Assembly: GCA_907163225.1 (NCBI GenBank)
Contig: OU015322.1
Span: forward strand, 186,001 to 250,000
Length of the DNA stretch: 64,000 nt
Source: an uncultured Rhodocyclaceae bacterium
GTDB taxonomy: Bacteria; Pseudomonadota; Gammaproteobacteria; Burkholderiales; Rhodocyclaceae
Reading direction: 5' to 3'
The notes below the pieces were generated by a model, which saw nothing but the letters and a program-made list of their open reading frames with translations, did no database searches and was not told where the DNA came from. Positions 18,745 through 25,598 of the stretch are shown piece by piece (the stretch's first letter is position 1; each line of letters starts with the position of its first letter). The position numbers were made by a program, and so were the translations under genes.

Positions 18745-20097
18745 TCAGTGAATCGGGAATTGTACCGCGACGGCTAGGCCGTTGGTCATAGATGACTCGC
18801 CTAATTCGAGCCGGGTGCCATGCAATTCGGCTATTCGCGCGACGATGGCCAGGCCCAGGCCGCTACCCGGCTGGCTACCCGGATTCAGGCGATGGAAACG
18901 GCGGAGGACAGCCTCGCGCTCCTCGGCGGGGATTCCGGGGCCGCTGTCGTTGACGGAGAGTTCGATGCGCTGGGTATTTTTCGTGAGGCCGACGCGAACC
19001 CGGCCGTGCACCGGCGTGTAGCGAATGGCGTTGTCGACCAGGTTGCGGATCAGCACGCGCAGCCATTCGGCTTGCCCAGTGACGATGCAGCCGGGGCTGG
19101 ATTCCAGATCGAATTCGAGATTTTTGGCCAATATTTGCGGGCCGAGTTCGGCGCAAACGGCTTCGGCCAGCACGGCCAGATCGACCGGCTGCGGGTCAGG
19201 CAGGCCGGATTCCGGGTCGAGCCGGGCCAGATGCAGCATCTGGTCGACGAGATGGGCGGCGCGGGTCAGGCCGCTTTGCAACTGGCTGAGCGAGCGGTTG
19301 CGCTCGTCGTCATCGCGGGCGCGCTGGGTCACTTGCAACTGGGCCTGCAGTGCGGCGAGTGGCGTGCGCAGTTCGTGCGCGGCATCGGCCGTGAAGCGGC
19401 GTTCGGCTTCCAGCGTGTGCTCGACGCGCTGAAACAGGCCGTTGAGTGCTTCGAGCAGCGTACGGATTTCTTCGGGCGCCGCGGCCGGATGAACCGGCTG
19501 CAATTGTTGCGGGTCGCGGCTGGCAATCTGGCGGGCGATGCCGTCCAGCGAAGCAAAGCCGTGCCGGGTGGCGAGCCAGACCCAGAGGCCGATCAGCGGC
19601 AGGCCGAAGAGTGCTGGCACGAGCAGGCGCCAGGCGATGTGGCCGATCAGGTCGTCACGGATGTCATGGTTTTCGCTGACCTGGACCTGCAGGCTGCGGT
19701 CTTCATTCCATTGGCTGAAATGCCGCCAGTGGCCGTCTGGGCTGCTTTGCGTTTCGGAAAAGCCGGCTTCCACGGTCAACGGCATTTTTGGGGCATTTTT
19801 GGAACGCATGAGCAGCGTTCCGTCGGCCCGCCAGATCTGGAAACGCAGGCGGCGCTGGTATTTGTGGGTCGCTTCGCCGAGGTCTTCGATGTCCTCGCCC
19901 TCGTCGTGGCTGGCCAGCACGAGCAGGGTCTGGGCGGACTGGGCGAGCTGGGCGTCGAACAGTTCATCGACTTCGTGATGGGCGTCGATGTAGCTGAAAA
20001 TCATGGTCACCAGCCAGGCTACGGCAACGCCGCCGAGCAGCAGGCCGAGCAGGCGGCGGCGCAGTGAAAACCAGACGGTTGTTCCGGTTCCGCTCAT
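18745..20097 (-). CDS. Sensor histidine kinase, QseC/TctE type
   Basis: A 450-residue membrane sensor kinase. TM1 about 13-33, periplasmic sensor (2CSK-N type, about 35-155), TM2 about 160-180, then HisKA with the phospho-acceptor His in AAHELRTPLAALQAQL, and HATPase_c with N box NLVDNAIRYTP and G boxes NDSGPGIP and GSGLGLAIV. It starts in an ATGA overlap with its response regulator and is the last gene of the five-gene cytochrome operon, so it probably senses something linked to those cytochromes. A copy of the dispersed motif (19772-19803) lies in the periplasmic domain codons. Confidence 0.92.
   Translation of the reverse strand: MSGTGTTVWFSLRRRLLGLLLGGVAVAWLVTMIFSYIDAHHEVDELFDAQLAQSAQTLLVLASHDEGEDIEDLGEATHKYQRRLRFQIWRADGTLLMRSKNAPKMPLTVEAGFSETQSSPDGHWRHFSQWNEDRSLQVQVSENHDIRDDLIGHIAWRLLVPALFGLPLIGLWVWLATRHGFASLDGIARQIASRDPQQLQPVHPAAAPEEIRTLLEALNGLFQRVEHTLEAERRFTADAAHELRTPLAALQAQLQVTQRARDDDERNRSLSQLQSGLTRAAHLVDQMLHLARLDPESGLPDPQPVDLAVLAEAVCAELGPQILAKNLEFDLESSPGCIVTGQAEWLRVLIRNLVDNAIRYTPVHGRVRVGLTKNTQRIELSVNDSGPGIPAEEREAVLRRFHRLNPGSQPGSGLGLAIVARIAELHGTRLELGESSMTNGLAVAVQFPIH
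19772..19803 (+). repeat. Dispersed uptake-signal-like motif, copy 5
   Basis: Core ACGGTCAAC at 19772-19780, then GGCATTTTTGGGGCATTTTT. It lies antisense inside the sensor kinase gene. Confidence 0.7.
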
Positions 20098-20750
20098 TTC
20101 GGGATGGTGTAACCAACGCCGCGCAGGGTGCGGATCAGGTCGCCACCCAGCTTCTTGCGCAGGTGGTGGATGTGGACTTCGAGGGCGTTGCTGTCCGGCT
20201 CGTCGCGCCAGCCGTAGATTGACTGCTCAAGTTGGGTGCGAGTCATTACGCGGCCGGCGTTTTCGAGCAGGATTTGCAGTAGCGAAAACTCGCGGCTGGA
20301 TAGCTCGATTTCATGCCCGGCCAATGTAACGCCGTGGGCGGCGAGGTCAACGCTGAGCTCGCCATGCGTCAGCAGCGGTGCGGCACGGCCGGCGCTGCGC
20401 CGGGTCAGGGCACGGATGCGGGCGCTCAGTTCGTCGAGGTCGATGGGTTTGACAAGGTAGTCGTCAGCCCCGGCATCAAGGCCGGAAACCTTGTCGCCAG
20501 TAGCATCGCGAGCGGTCAGGATGAGGATGGGCACGGCCAGCCCCCGGCTGCGCGCGCGGTTCAGCACGTCCATGCCGGACAGGCGGGGCAGGCCAAGATC
20601 GAGCACGACCAGATCGAAGCTTTCGCTCTGTAGCGCCTGATCAGCAGAATTTCCGTCCTGTAGCCAGTCGACCGCAAAGCCGGCCTGGCGCAGGCCGATG
20701 CTCAGGCCGTCGCCCAGTTCGGGGTCGTCTTCAACCAGTAGGATACGCAT
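20094..20750 (-). CDS. OmpR-family response regulator, QseB/PmrA type
   Basis: A 218-residue response regulator: receiver domain (about 1-118) with the acidic pocket in LVEDDPE, phospho-acceptor Asp in LVVLDLGLPRLSG and Lys in DYLVKPID, then a winged-helix DNA-binding domain (about 125-218) with SSREFSLLQILLENAG and HIHHLRKKLGG. It is most like the QseB/PmrA/TctD branch, whose members bind direct repeats of CTTAA-type hexamers spaced 11 bp apart. Exactly such arrays occur before the cytochrome operon it belongs to (22286-22324) and before the metal-efflux operon (31359-31375). Start chosen at 20750 because the receiver domain begins MRILLVEDD. Confidence 0.93.
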   Translation of the reverse strand: MRILLVEDDPELGDGLSIGLRQAGFAVDWLQDGNSADQALQSESFDLVVLDLGLPRLSGMDVLNRARSRGLAVPILILTARDATGDKVSGLDAGADDYLVKPIDLDELSARIRALTRRSAGRAAPLLTHGELSVDLAAHGVTLAGHEIELSSREFSLLQILLENAGRVMTRTQLEQSIYGWRDEPDSNALEVHIHHLRKKLGGDLIRTLRGVGYTIPK

Positions 20751-20760
20751 GGCCCGGATT

Positions 20761-21366
20761 TTAGCTCGCCAGCCACCAACTGGCAGCAGCAACCCAGGCG
20801 AGCATGAGGATGGCTGCAAACGGGCGGGGCGATGGAATCGCTTCCTCAGGCTTGCCTTCCTTGCGGCCGCTCAGCATGGCGCGCACCAGATTTTCATCAT
20901 GCAGTACGCTGCCGGAGATGACGCCGGCAACGTGAATGACGACGATGCTTAGCATCGTTGCGGCCAGCCCTTCATGCAGTTCGCCCTGCCATTCGCCGCC
21001 GATGTCGTTGTAAGTGGCCCATCCTGTGGCACCGCACAAAATGGCAAGCGTGAGCAAAGCCAGAATGGCCCAGCCACCGGCAGGGTTGTGACCCGTGTGC
21101 GGCTCGGGTTGCAGCTTGATTAGGCTGCTCAGGTATGCGGTTACCGTCCCCGGGCCGCGCACGAAGTCGGCGAAGCGGGCGTAGCGTGAGCCGATGAAGC
21201 CCCAAGGCAGGCGGAAGAGGGCGACGGCGATGACCACCGCACCGGCGCCGGCATGCACCAGCCGCCAGGTTTCACTGTCGGCGGTGAGCCAGGCGACGAT
21301 AAAGCCGCCCACCATCAGCCAGTGGCCGAGGCGAACCGGCCAGTCCCAGACCAGAATTTTGGACAT
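20761..21366 (-). CDS. Cytochrome b561-domain membrane protein
   Basis: A 201-residue membrane protein with four core helices and haem-ligand-like histidines in WPVRLGHWLMVGG, RLVHAGAG, GELHEGLAATML and VVIHVAGV, as in the diheme b-type cytochromes that pass electrons between the quinone pool and periplasmic c-type cytochromes. It follows a diheme c-type cytochrome and a monohaem cytochrome in one operon, so an electron path quinol -> b-type -> c-type is the natural reading (inference). A fifth hydrophobic segment sits at the C-terminus. Confidence 0.88.
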   Translation of the reverse strand: MSKILVWDWPVRLGHWLMVGGFIVAWLTADSETWRLVHAGAGAVVIAVALFRLPWGFIGSRYARFADFVRGPGTVTAYLSSLIKLQPEPHTGHNPAGGWAILALLTLAILCGATGWATYNDIGGEWQGELHEGLAATMLSIVVIHVAGVISGSVLHDENLVRAMLSGRKEGKPEEAIPSPRPFAAILMLAWVAAASWWLAS

Positions 21367-21369
21367 GGC

Positions 21370-21831
21370 TTATTCGCGCAGTTCGGGAATGGCGATGTCG
21401 CTTTCGCTGTAGATGCCCTTGGCGGCTTCGCGGTGGCAGGCTTCGCAATTGGCCGCCGACTTCACACGCGGATCGCGCCAGAACTTGCTCGGGACATCAT
21501 GGTGGTGGCGCACGAAATGCATGCTTTCGGAAATCCGTGGCGGATTGGCGGTGCGCCCGATGTGGCGCGGATCGCCGCCATGGCGTTCGAGGAAGGTTTT
21601 GATTTCCAGGCCGATTTTCCGGTCGACCGTAGTATCGGTACCGAAGTGCTTGTCCAGGCTATCCATGATGATGCGCCAGTCCTTGGCTGAGAGCAGGGAC
21701 GGCTGGTAGGCAATGTGGCAACTGCTGCACTCGGCGGTATAGCTGGCCGGTGTTTTGGCCGGCATCGCGACACGGTCGGCCAGAGCCGGGAAGGCGCAGG
21801 CAAGCAGGGCGATGAAGGTGGTCGTTTTCAT
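21370..21831 (-). CDS. Diheme cytochrome c (DHC family)
   Basis: A 153-residue periplasmic protein with a signal peptide (about 1-18, ending FPALAD) and two c-type haem motifs, CSSCH (about residue 35) and CEACH (about residue 131), fitting the dihaem cytochrome c (DHC) family. His-rich MHFVRHHHDVP may supply distal haem ligands. It is the second gene of the operon; one base separates it from the upstream DUF1924 gene, and the b-type cytochrome follows. A copy of the dispersed motif overlaps codons for TTVDRKIGLEIK. Confidence 0.9.
   Translation of the reverse strand: MKTTTFIALLACAFPALADRVAMPAKTPASYTAECSSCHIAYQPSLLSAKDWRIIMDSLDKHFGTDTTVDRKIGLEIKTFLERHGGDPRHIGRTANPPRISESMHFVRHHHDVPSKFWRDPRVKSAANCEACHREAAKGIYSESDIAIPELRE
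21599..21630 (-). repeat. Dispersed uptake-signal-like motif, copy 6
   Basis: Core ACGGTCGAC at 21622-21630 (minus strand), then CGGAAAATCGGCCTGGAAAT. It lies inside the diheme cytochrome gene, in sense. Confidence 0.6.
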
Positions 21832-21832
21832 G

Positions 21833-22237
21833 TCAGCGTACCTCGCTCATGTACGCTACAAAATCGGCTTTCTCGGCAGGCGTGCAGGCGCGGCCAACGA
21901 CTTCCTTGCAATTGCGGCCAAACCATTTTTCCACCTTGGCCGGGTCGCTGAAACGTTCCGCGTTGGAGGCCACGGCCAGCGGCCGGATGTTCTTGCCGGT
22001 GACGGCGTGCTGGCCGGCGTTCAACGGGTTGTCTGTATGGCAGCTGAAGCAGCCGGGCATTTTGTCGTTGTTGGCAAAGCGTTGGCGAAAGAAAGCTTCG
22101 CCGCGCTTGGCGGACGGCGTGAAGCCGGCTTGCTGGCCAGCGGCTTCGGTGGCGTAAGTCTGACGAATCTGCTGCGGGGTTTCGGCGTGGCAGGCCAGGC
22201 TGGCAAGCAGCAGGGCGACGGTCGTTCGCGTTTTCAT
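21833..22237 (-). CDS. Monohaem c-type cytochrome, DUF1924 family
   Basis: A 134-residue periplasmic protein with a signal peptide (about 1-18) and one haem motif, CFSCHT (about residue 67). The downstream pattern KNIRPLAVASNAERFSDPAKVEKWFGRNC matches the DUF1924 family of small cytochromes that are usually encoded beside the DHC diheme cytochrome and a b561-type protein, as here. It is the first gene of the five-gene operon, behind a promoter with four operator repeats. Confidence 0.88.
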   Translation of the reverse strand: MKTRTTVALLLASLACHAETPQQIRQTYATEAAGQQAGFTPSAKRGEAFFRQRFANNDKMPGCFSCHTDNPLNAGQHAVTGKNIRPLAVASNAERFSDPAKVEKWFGRNCKEVVGRACTPAEKADFVAYMSEVR

Positions 22238-22269
22238 TGCTTTTCTCGTTGGGGTATCGATGGCGACCG

Positions 22270-22324
22270 AGTATATCGAGCGAGTCTTAAAGCGGGCTTA
22301 GGCGGAACTTAAGCAGAGATTAAG
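22270..22324 (-). promoter_or_regulatory. Promoter with four-fold 11-bp operator array (cytochrome operon)
   Basis: Reading the plus strand, hexamers CTTAAA (22286-22291), CTTAGG (22297-22302), CTTAAG (22308-22313) and ATTAAG (22319-22324) repeat every 11 bp. Ten bases past the array on the minus strand is TATACT (22275-22270), a -10 box 33 bp before the first gene; the -35 position falls inside the array. This is the layout of PmrA/QseB-activated promoters, and the operon encodes such a regulator, so autoregulation is likely. Confidence 0.75.
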
Positions 22325-22336
22325 TTGGCCGGCAGG

Positions 22337-22380
22337 CCCAAAAACAAAACAGGAGCCGAAGGCGTTGGCCCAGGCTCCTG
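22337..22380 (-). terminator. Rho-independent terminator
   Basis: Stem CAGGAGCC / GGCTCCTG (22350-22357 and 22373-22380) followed on the minus strand by TGTTTTGTTTTTG. It ends the gene stopping at 22419. Confidence 0.75.
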
Positions 22381-22418
22381 TTTGGTGTTCGTCGCCCGGA
22401 TCAACCGGGCGCTGCAGC

Positions 22419-22625
22419 TTATTGCCCCATGTGCTGCAGGACGGTATGCAGGCGTTCGGCGGCTTTGGCTGCTTCCGGATCGTTTTCGGTCAGTTTCAGG
22501 ATATCCGGCCAGCTGATGTAACGATCGAGGCGGGCCAAGGCTTTGGCGCTGACAGAGTCGAGCTTGATATCCAAGGCAAGCGCATCACCATTACCGTCGA
22601 GCTTGTATTCAAACGAACCTAGCAT
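22419..22625 (-). CDS. Small hypothetical protein
   Basis: A 68-residue soluble protein with a good ribosome-binding site (GGAGAATGAAAC before ATG) and its own strong terminator, so very likely a real gene. It starts MLGSFEYKLDGNGDALALDI and ends with an alanine-rich helix. No family recognised. Confidence 0.65.
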   Translation of the reverse strand: MLGSFEYKLDGNGDALALDIKLDSVSAKALARLDRYISWPDILKLTENDPEAAKAAERLHTVLQHMGQ

Positions 22626-22769
22626 GTTTCATTCTCCAAATTGTCGCAGGATAAGCGCAAGCAGTTTATAGCCGGGGCGGCGGAAAGGAAATGCTGTATT
22701 GCTCGCCCACGCTGTTTTTCTGCCTGACTCGATCTGCCCGTGCGCAGGGGTACAGTTGGTTTATTCGGG

Positions 22770-23501
22770 TCAGGCGAAATTGAAAACATGACTTTCTGCC
22801 GTCAGTTCGCGTTGCCACACCGTCAGGCCGGGCGGCTTCAGCCACAGCGTCCAGCCATGCTGCACGTTGCGGAATCCTTCCTCGACACCCTTGAAGACGA
22901 GCGGGGTCAGGATGGCGAGGCAGGTGCCTTCGGGATGACGGACGGACTGGTAGCGAATCAGCTGGATGTCGGCCTGACGGGCGGTGCCGGCAATTTTTTG
23001 CGTGGCGGTGTAGTCGACCGGGTCGGTCCATTCGGCGTGGTCGGCGACCAGTGGCCGTTGGGTCAAATCGAGGCTGCGTGGCGTGGCGCCGTGGAATTCG
23101 AAGAGGGTGATGGGGATCGACGCTTCGCGGCTGGCGAGGCCTGCGCTGTCCATCCAGAAACGCAGGCGCCAGTAGCCGCACTCGGCGCAGGCGGTCTTTT
23201 CGTCATCGGCGCCGTAGAAAACGCCGGGGTCTGTGCGCGCGCGAAAGCGCGAGCCGGCGGGCGGCTTGGGCCAGTAGCGGAAGGGCGTGGAGAGCAGCCA
23301 GTGCAGGCCATCCGCATCGCGCGGCAGCCGGGGCTTGGCTTCTTCGAGAATGTTTTCGAGCAGGGATTGATCGCCGAGATCGCCGTGCACCAGCGTCATT
23401 GTCGCCACCTTGTGCTGCGCCTCGACTGCCCGCCAGCCCTTGCCCAGCCAGGGCCGGGCTTCAGACGCGAGCGCGGTGGGCGTCCAGGTATTCGCAGACA
23501 T
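22770..23501 (-). CDS. RES-domain toxin of a toxin-antitoxin pair
   Basis: A 243-residue RES-family protein. Characterised members are toxins that degrade NAD+ by phosphorolysis or hydrolysis. The domain begins at RAVEAQHKVATMTLVHGD and shows the expected Arg/Glu/Ser-containing blocks (GSRFRARTDPGVFYGADDEKTA, ECGYWRLRFW, and QLIRYQSVRHPEGTCLAIL). It follows the Xre antitoxin gene and overlaps its end by 41 bases. I chose the ATG at 23501, preceded by GAAGG, over an upstream one lying deeper in the antitoxin gene. Both genes look intact. Confidence 0.85.
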   Translation of the reverse strand: MSANTWTPTALASEARPWLGKGWRAVEAQHKVATMTLVHGDLGDQSLLENILEEAKPRLPRDADGLHWLLSTPFRYWPKPPAGSRFRARTDPGVFYGADDEKTACAECGYWRLRFWMDSAGLASREASIPITLFEFHGATPRSLDLTQRPLVADHAEWTDPVDYTATQKIAGTARQADIQLIRYQSVRHPEGTCLAILTPLVFKGVEEGFRNVQHGWTLWLKPPGLTVWQRELTAESHVFNFA

Positions 23502-23844
23502 GGAGCAGACCTTCGACGCGTTTGACGACTTCAAGCGGGTGGCGGTTATCGAAAGCCTGGTTGGCCGACTTGAGCCAGCTCCGGGCTAGTTCGTCGTTGC
23601 CGCCGACCAGTGAGGAGACCGAGCGGTAGAGGCGGACGAAATGGGCGGAAAGCTCCCAGGTCTTGCTGCCTTCGGGGATGAAATACTTGCCGTTAAGCAG
23701 GCGCGAGGCTGACGGCTGGCTGGCGCCAATGATGGAAGTCAGATCGCTGGAGCCAAGGCCGAGGCGGCTGGCGGCTTCAACCACGGCCGTCGACAAGACG
23801 CGGGAGCGGTCGGAGAGCGGGGTGACTTGCAGGGCGGTGGGCAT
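23461..23844 (-). CDS. Xre/MbcA/ParS-type antitoxin
   Basis: A 127-residue partner of the RES toxin. The N-terminal half is a helix-turn-helix (SDLTSIIGASQPSASRLLNGK), and the C-terminal half is the toxin-binding DUF2384 domain (LARSWLKSANQAFDNRHPLEVV). The order antitoxin-then-toxin with overlap is standard for this system. A 16-bp palindrome just upstream is the probable site of autorepression. Confidence 0.87.
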   Translation of the reverse strand: MPTALQVTPLSDRSRVLSTAVVEAASRLGLGSSDLTSIIGASQPSASRLLNGKYFIPEGSKTWELSAHFVRLYRSVSSLVGGNDELARSWLKSANQAFDNRHPLEVVKRVEGLLHVCEYLDAHRARV

Positions 23845-23869
23845 GTCGGCGTTTCCTGAAAGGTTTAAT

Positions 23870-23885
23870 TTATTCTACAGAATAA
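23870..23885. promoter_or_regulatory. Palindromic operator upstream of Xre/RES pair
   Basis: TTATTCT-AC-AGAATAA, an inverted repeat with 7-bp arms, 26 bp before the antitoxin start in an AT-rich promoter region. A plausible antitoxin-binding operator. Confidence 0.6.
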
Positions 23886-23967
23886 TTCAAATTATGAAAG
23901 TGGTTTTTGAATAAGATGCTTGCCGCGCCACTCAAGAACGGATTGTGATCAGCGTAAAATTTGACGC

Positions 23968-24180
23968 ATGAAACTACTGATGATTGCTTTTCTGGGCTTG
24001 GTGGCTTGCAGCTCGTGGCATTGGGAAAAACGTGGCGCGCAGGATGGCGACTACAAGCAGGATGAGATTTTCTGCAAGCAGCAGGTTTATTCCGGTACCG
24101 AGGGAATGGTGACCAACGCCAGCGTACGGCGGATGCACGCCTGCATGGCCGAGAAAGGCTGGCAGAAAGTACCGAACTGA
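23968..24180 (+). CDS. Small lipoprotein
   Basis: A 70-residue protein with a lipoprotein signal (lipobox LVAC, Cys about residue 14). The mature part has two further Cys residues (IFCKQQ and MHACMAEKGW) that may form a disulfide; the ending HACMAEKGWQKV is reminiscent of small outer-membrane lipoproteins of unknown role. A -10-like TAAAAT lies 7 nt before the ATG and no ribosome-binding site is seen, so the message may be leaderless. Confidence 0.75.
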   Translation: MKLLMIAFLGLVACSSWHWEKRGAQDGDYKQDEIFCKQQVYSGTEGMVTNASVRRMHACMAEKGWQKVPN

Positions 24181-24205
24181 GCGGCTGCGCCGCTTGACGC
24201 TAGCG

Positions 24206-24772
24206 CTACTCGATGGTCAGGCGGTTGATCCAGCGCGAATTCGGCGAAATGTCGTTGCGATCGGCTGGGCCGTAGGGCGGGATCGAGGTATTGGCCGGCG
24301 GGGCACCGATCTGGACGAGATCGACCGCTTGCGGCGTGCCGACGATGCCTTTGTCGGTCAGCGTCATCTGGTAGTAGAGGCCGTTCCACAGCTTGGCGCC
24401 GAAATCCTTGGGCTGCTTGTAGAGAAAGAGCAGCGAGTGCTCCAGCCAGCGCAGGTCGCTGCGGCTGATGGTGCCCGGATTGGGGTAAGGATAGGGTACG
24501 TGGCAATGGATTTCCTCGCCCTCAAGGCATTTGAATTCCTTCATCGAGAGGAAGAAATCCTTCAATTTGGCGTGGTCAAGATGCAGCGTGAAGGTGGCTT
24601 GCCCATTTTTTGGCGTGAAATCGACGCTGCCGATCACGATGCGCTGGCCGTCCCGCGTGTGTAGCGCGATGGTCTTGCTGCCGGCAAGTTCCCATGCGCT
24701 GGCCGAGAGTGACAGGGCGATGGCGAAGAGCCCGAAAAACAGGCGGCAAATCAGGTTTGAATTCAGGTTCAT
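24206..24772 (-). CDS. Exported hypothetical protein
   Basis: A 188-residue protein with a clear signal peptide (about 1-26, ending SASAWE). The mature part is rich in beta-strand patterns (TIALHTRDGQRIVIGSVDF) and has one Cys pair (KCLEGEEIHCHVPYPYP). I do not recognise the family. It appears monocistronic. Confidence 0.7.
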   Translation of the reverse strand: MNLNSNLICRLFFGLFAIALSLSASAWELAGSKTIALHTRDGQRIVIGSVDFTPKNGQATFTLHLDHAKLKDFFLSMKEFKCLEGEEIHCHVPYPYPNPGTISRSDLRWLEHSLLFLYKQPKDFGAKLWNGLYYQMTLTDKGIVGTPQAVDLVQIGAPPANTSIPPYGPADRNDISPNSRWINRLTIE

Positions 24773-24847
24773 GATGTGACCTCATTCGTTGGGGGCTCAT
24801 TGGTTATCATAAGTTCCCTGCGGGCTTGGCGGTGCACCATTGAATTC

Positions 24848-25279
24848 TCAACGAAGCCCGGCCAGCGTTTGCAGGGTTTCCTGGCGCAGCGATTCGATCG
24901 AGCGGCTCATGGTCTTGTTGGCCTCTTCGCCGGAGTCCAGTCGGCCGACTTCAGTACTCCATCGGGTCCGCAAATCGCGGGCGCCGTCCGCTACCTTGGG
25001 TGAGGTCAGATGGGCGAGGTCGCCGATGAAAACGACCCGCGTCCACCCGGCGATGGCATCGCCTTTCTGGTGGTCATCGCTGTAGGTCAGGTGGTCGACC
25101 AGCAACTGCAGGGCGGCAAGTTCCTGCAGCAGGGCAAACCCGGCAGCTCGCTGGTTGCGGTTCTGCTCCGTCGCGTCATTGCGCCAGGTGTTGTAGGACA
25201 GGCTGGCGAGGGCGATCAGCAGGCTGATGATGGCCAGCAAATTGGCCTGCAGCAGTTTGCGGAAAGGCGTGGTGGTCAT
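24848..25279 (-). CDS. Membrane-anchored hypothetical protein
   Basis: A 143-residue protein with one N-terminal transmembrane helix (about 11-31, LLAIISLLIALASLSYNTW) and a helical periplasmic or cytoplasmic remainder ending SRSIESLRQETLQTLAGLR. No family recognised and no catalytic motif visible. Confidence 0.65.
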   Translation of the reverse strand: MTTTPFRKLLQANLLAIISLLIALASLSYNTWRNDATEQNRNQRAAGFALLQELAALQLLVDHLTYSDDHQKGDAIAGWTRVVFIGDLAHLTSPKVADGARDLRTRWSTEVGRLDSGEEANKTMSRSIESLRQETLQTLAGLR

Positions 25280-25342
25280 GATTGATGGAGCGGCTAGTCG
25301 TAGCTTGTGGTGATACGGACGGAAGGTCGAGAGTTTGCCCGA

Positions 25343-25452
25343 TCAGTTCTTCTTGTCAGCCCCCCACTTGGCGTCGCCGCATCGGCCACCGGGTGCCGTG
25401 AAACGGTGGCAAAGGCCGAACCGACGGCCTGGGTGATCTTTTTGGTTTTCAT
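25343..25452 (-). pseudogene. Truncated BufA/HvfA-type metal-binding peptide gene
   Basis: A remnant between 25279 and the efflux operon. A good ribosome-binding site (GGAG) precedes an ATG at 25452 and the signal-peptide start MKTKKITQAVGSAFA. In another frame just downstream is the tail RCGDAKWGADKKN followed by a stop at 25343. Both ends match the pattern of bufferin/HvfA-type Cys-rich peptides (EGKCG repeats, KK-rich tail), but the middle with the repeats is gone and the frame is broken. Family assignment is from memory of the pattern. The rest of this 319-bp gap, to 25598, shows no other gene. Confidence 0.55.
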
Positions 25453-25598
25453 TTGAATCTCCGTTGAAGCAGAAGACTTGAACAGGCAGCGAATGGCTAC
25501 TTGAACAATATGTCGGAGAATATTTGAAATCCTTACAAATAACTTGCCAGTCCGTCTATGCCCGGCGGCGGGGGGCTGCGATGGGCGATCTGGCGGGA

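Noticed and set aside
18820..20067. Open frame of 415 codons on the plus strand
   Set aside because: Antisense shadow of the QseC-like kinase.
20638..20676. Possible extra motif copies at 20668, 22992-23020, 38440-38474, 43256 and 47373
   Set aside because: Core present or nearly so, but only one weak A/T block; kept out of the count as ambiguous.
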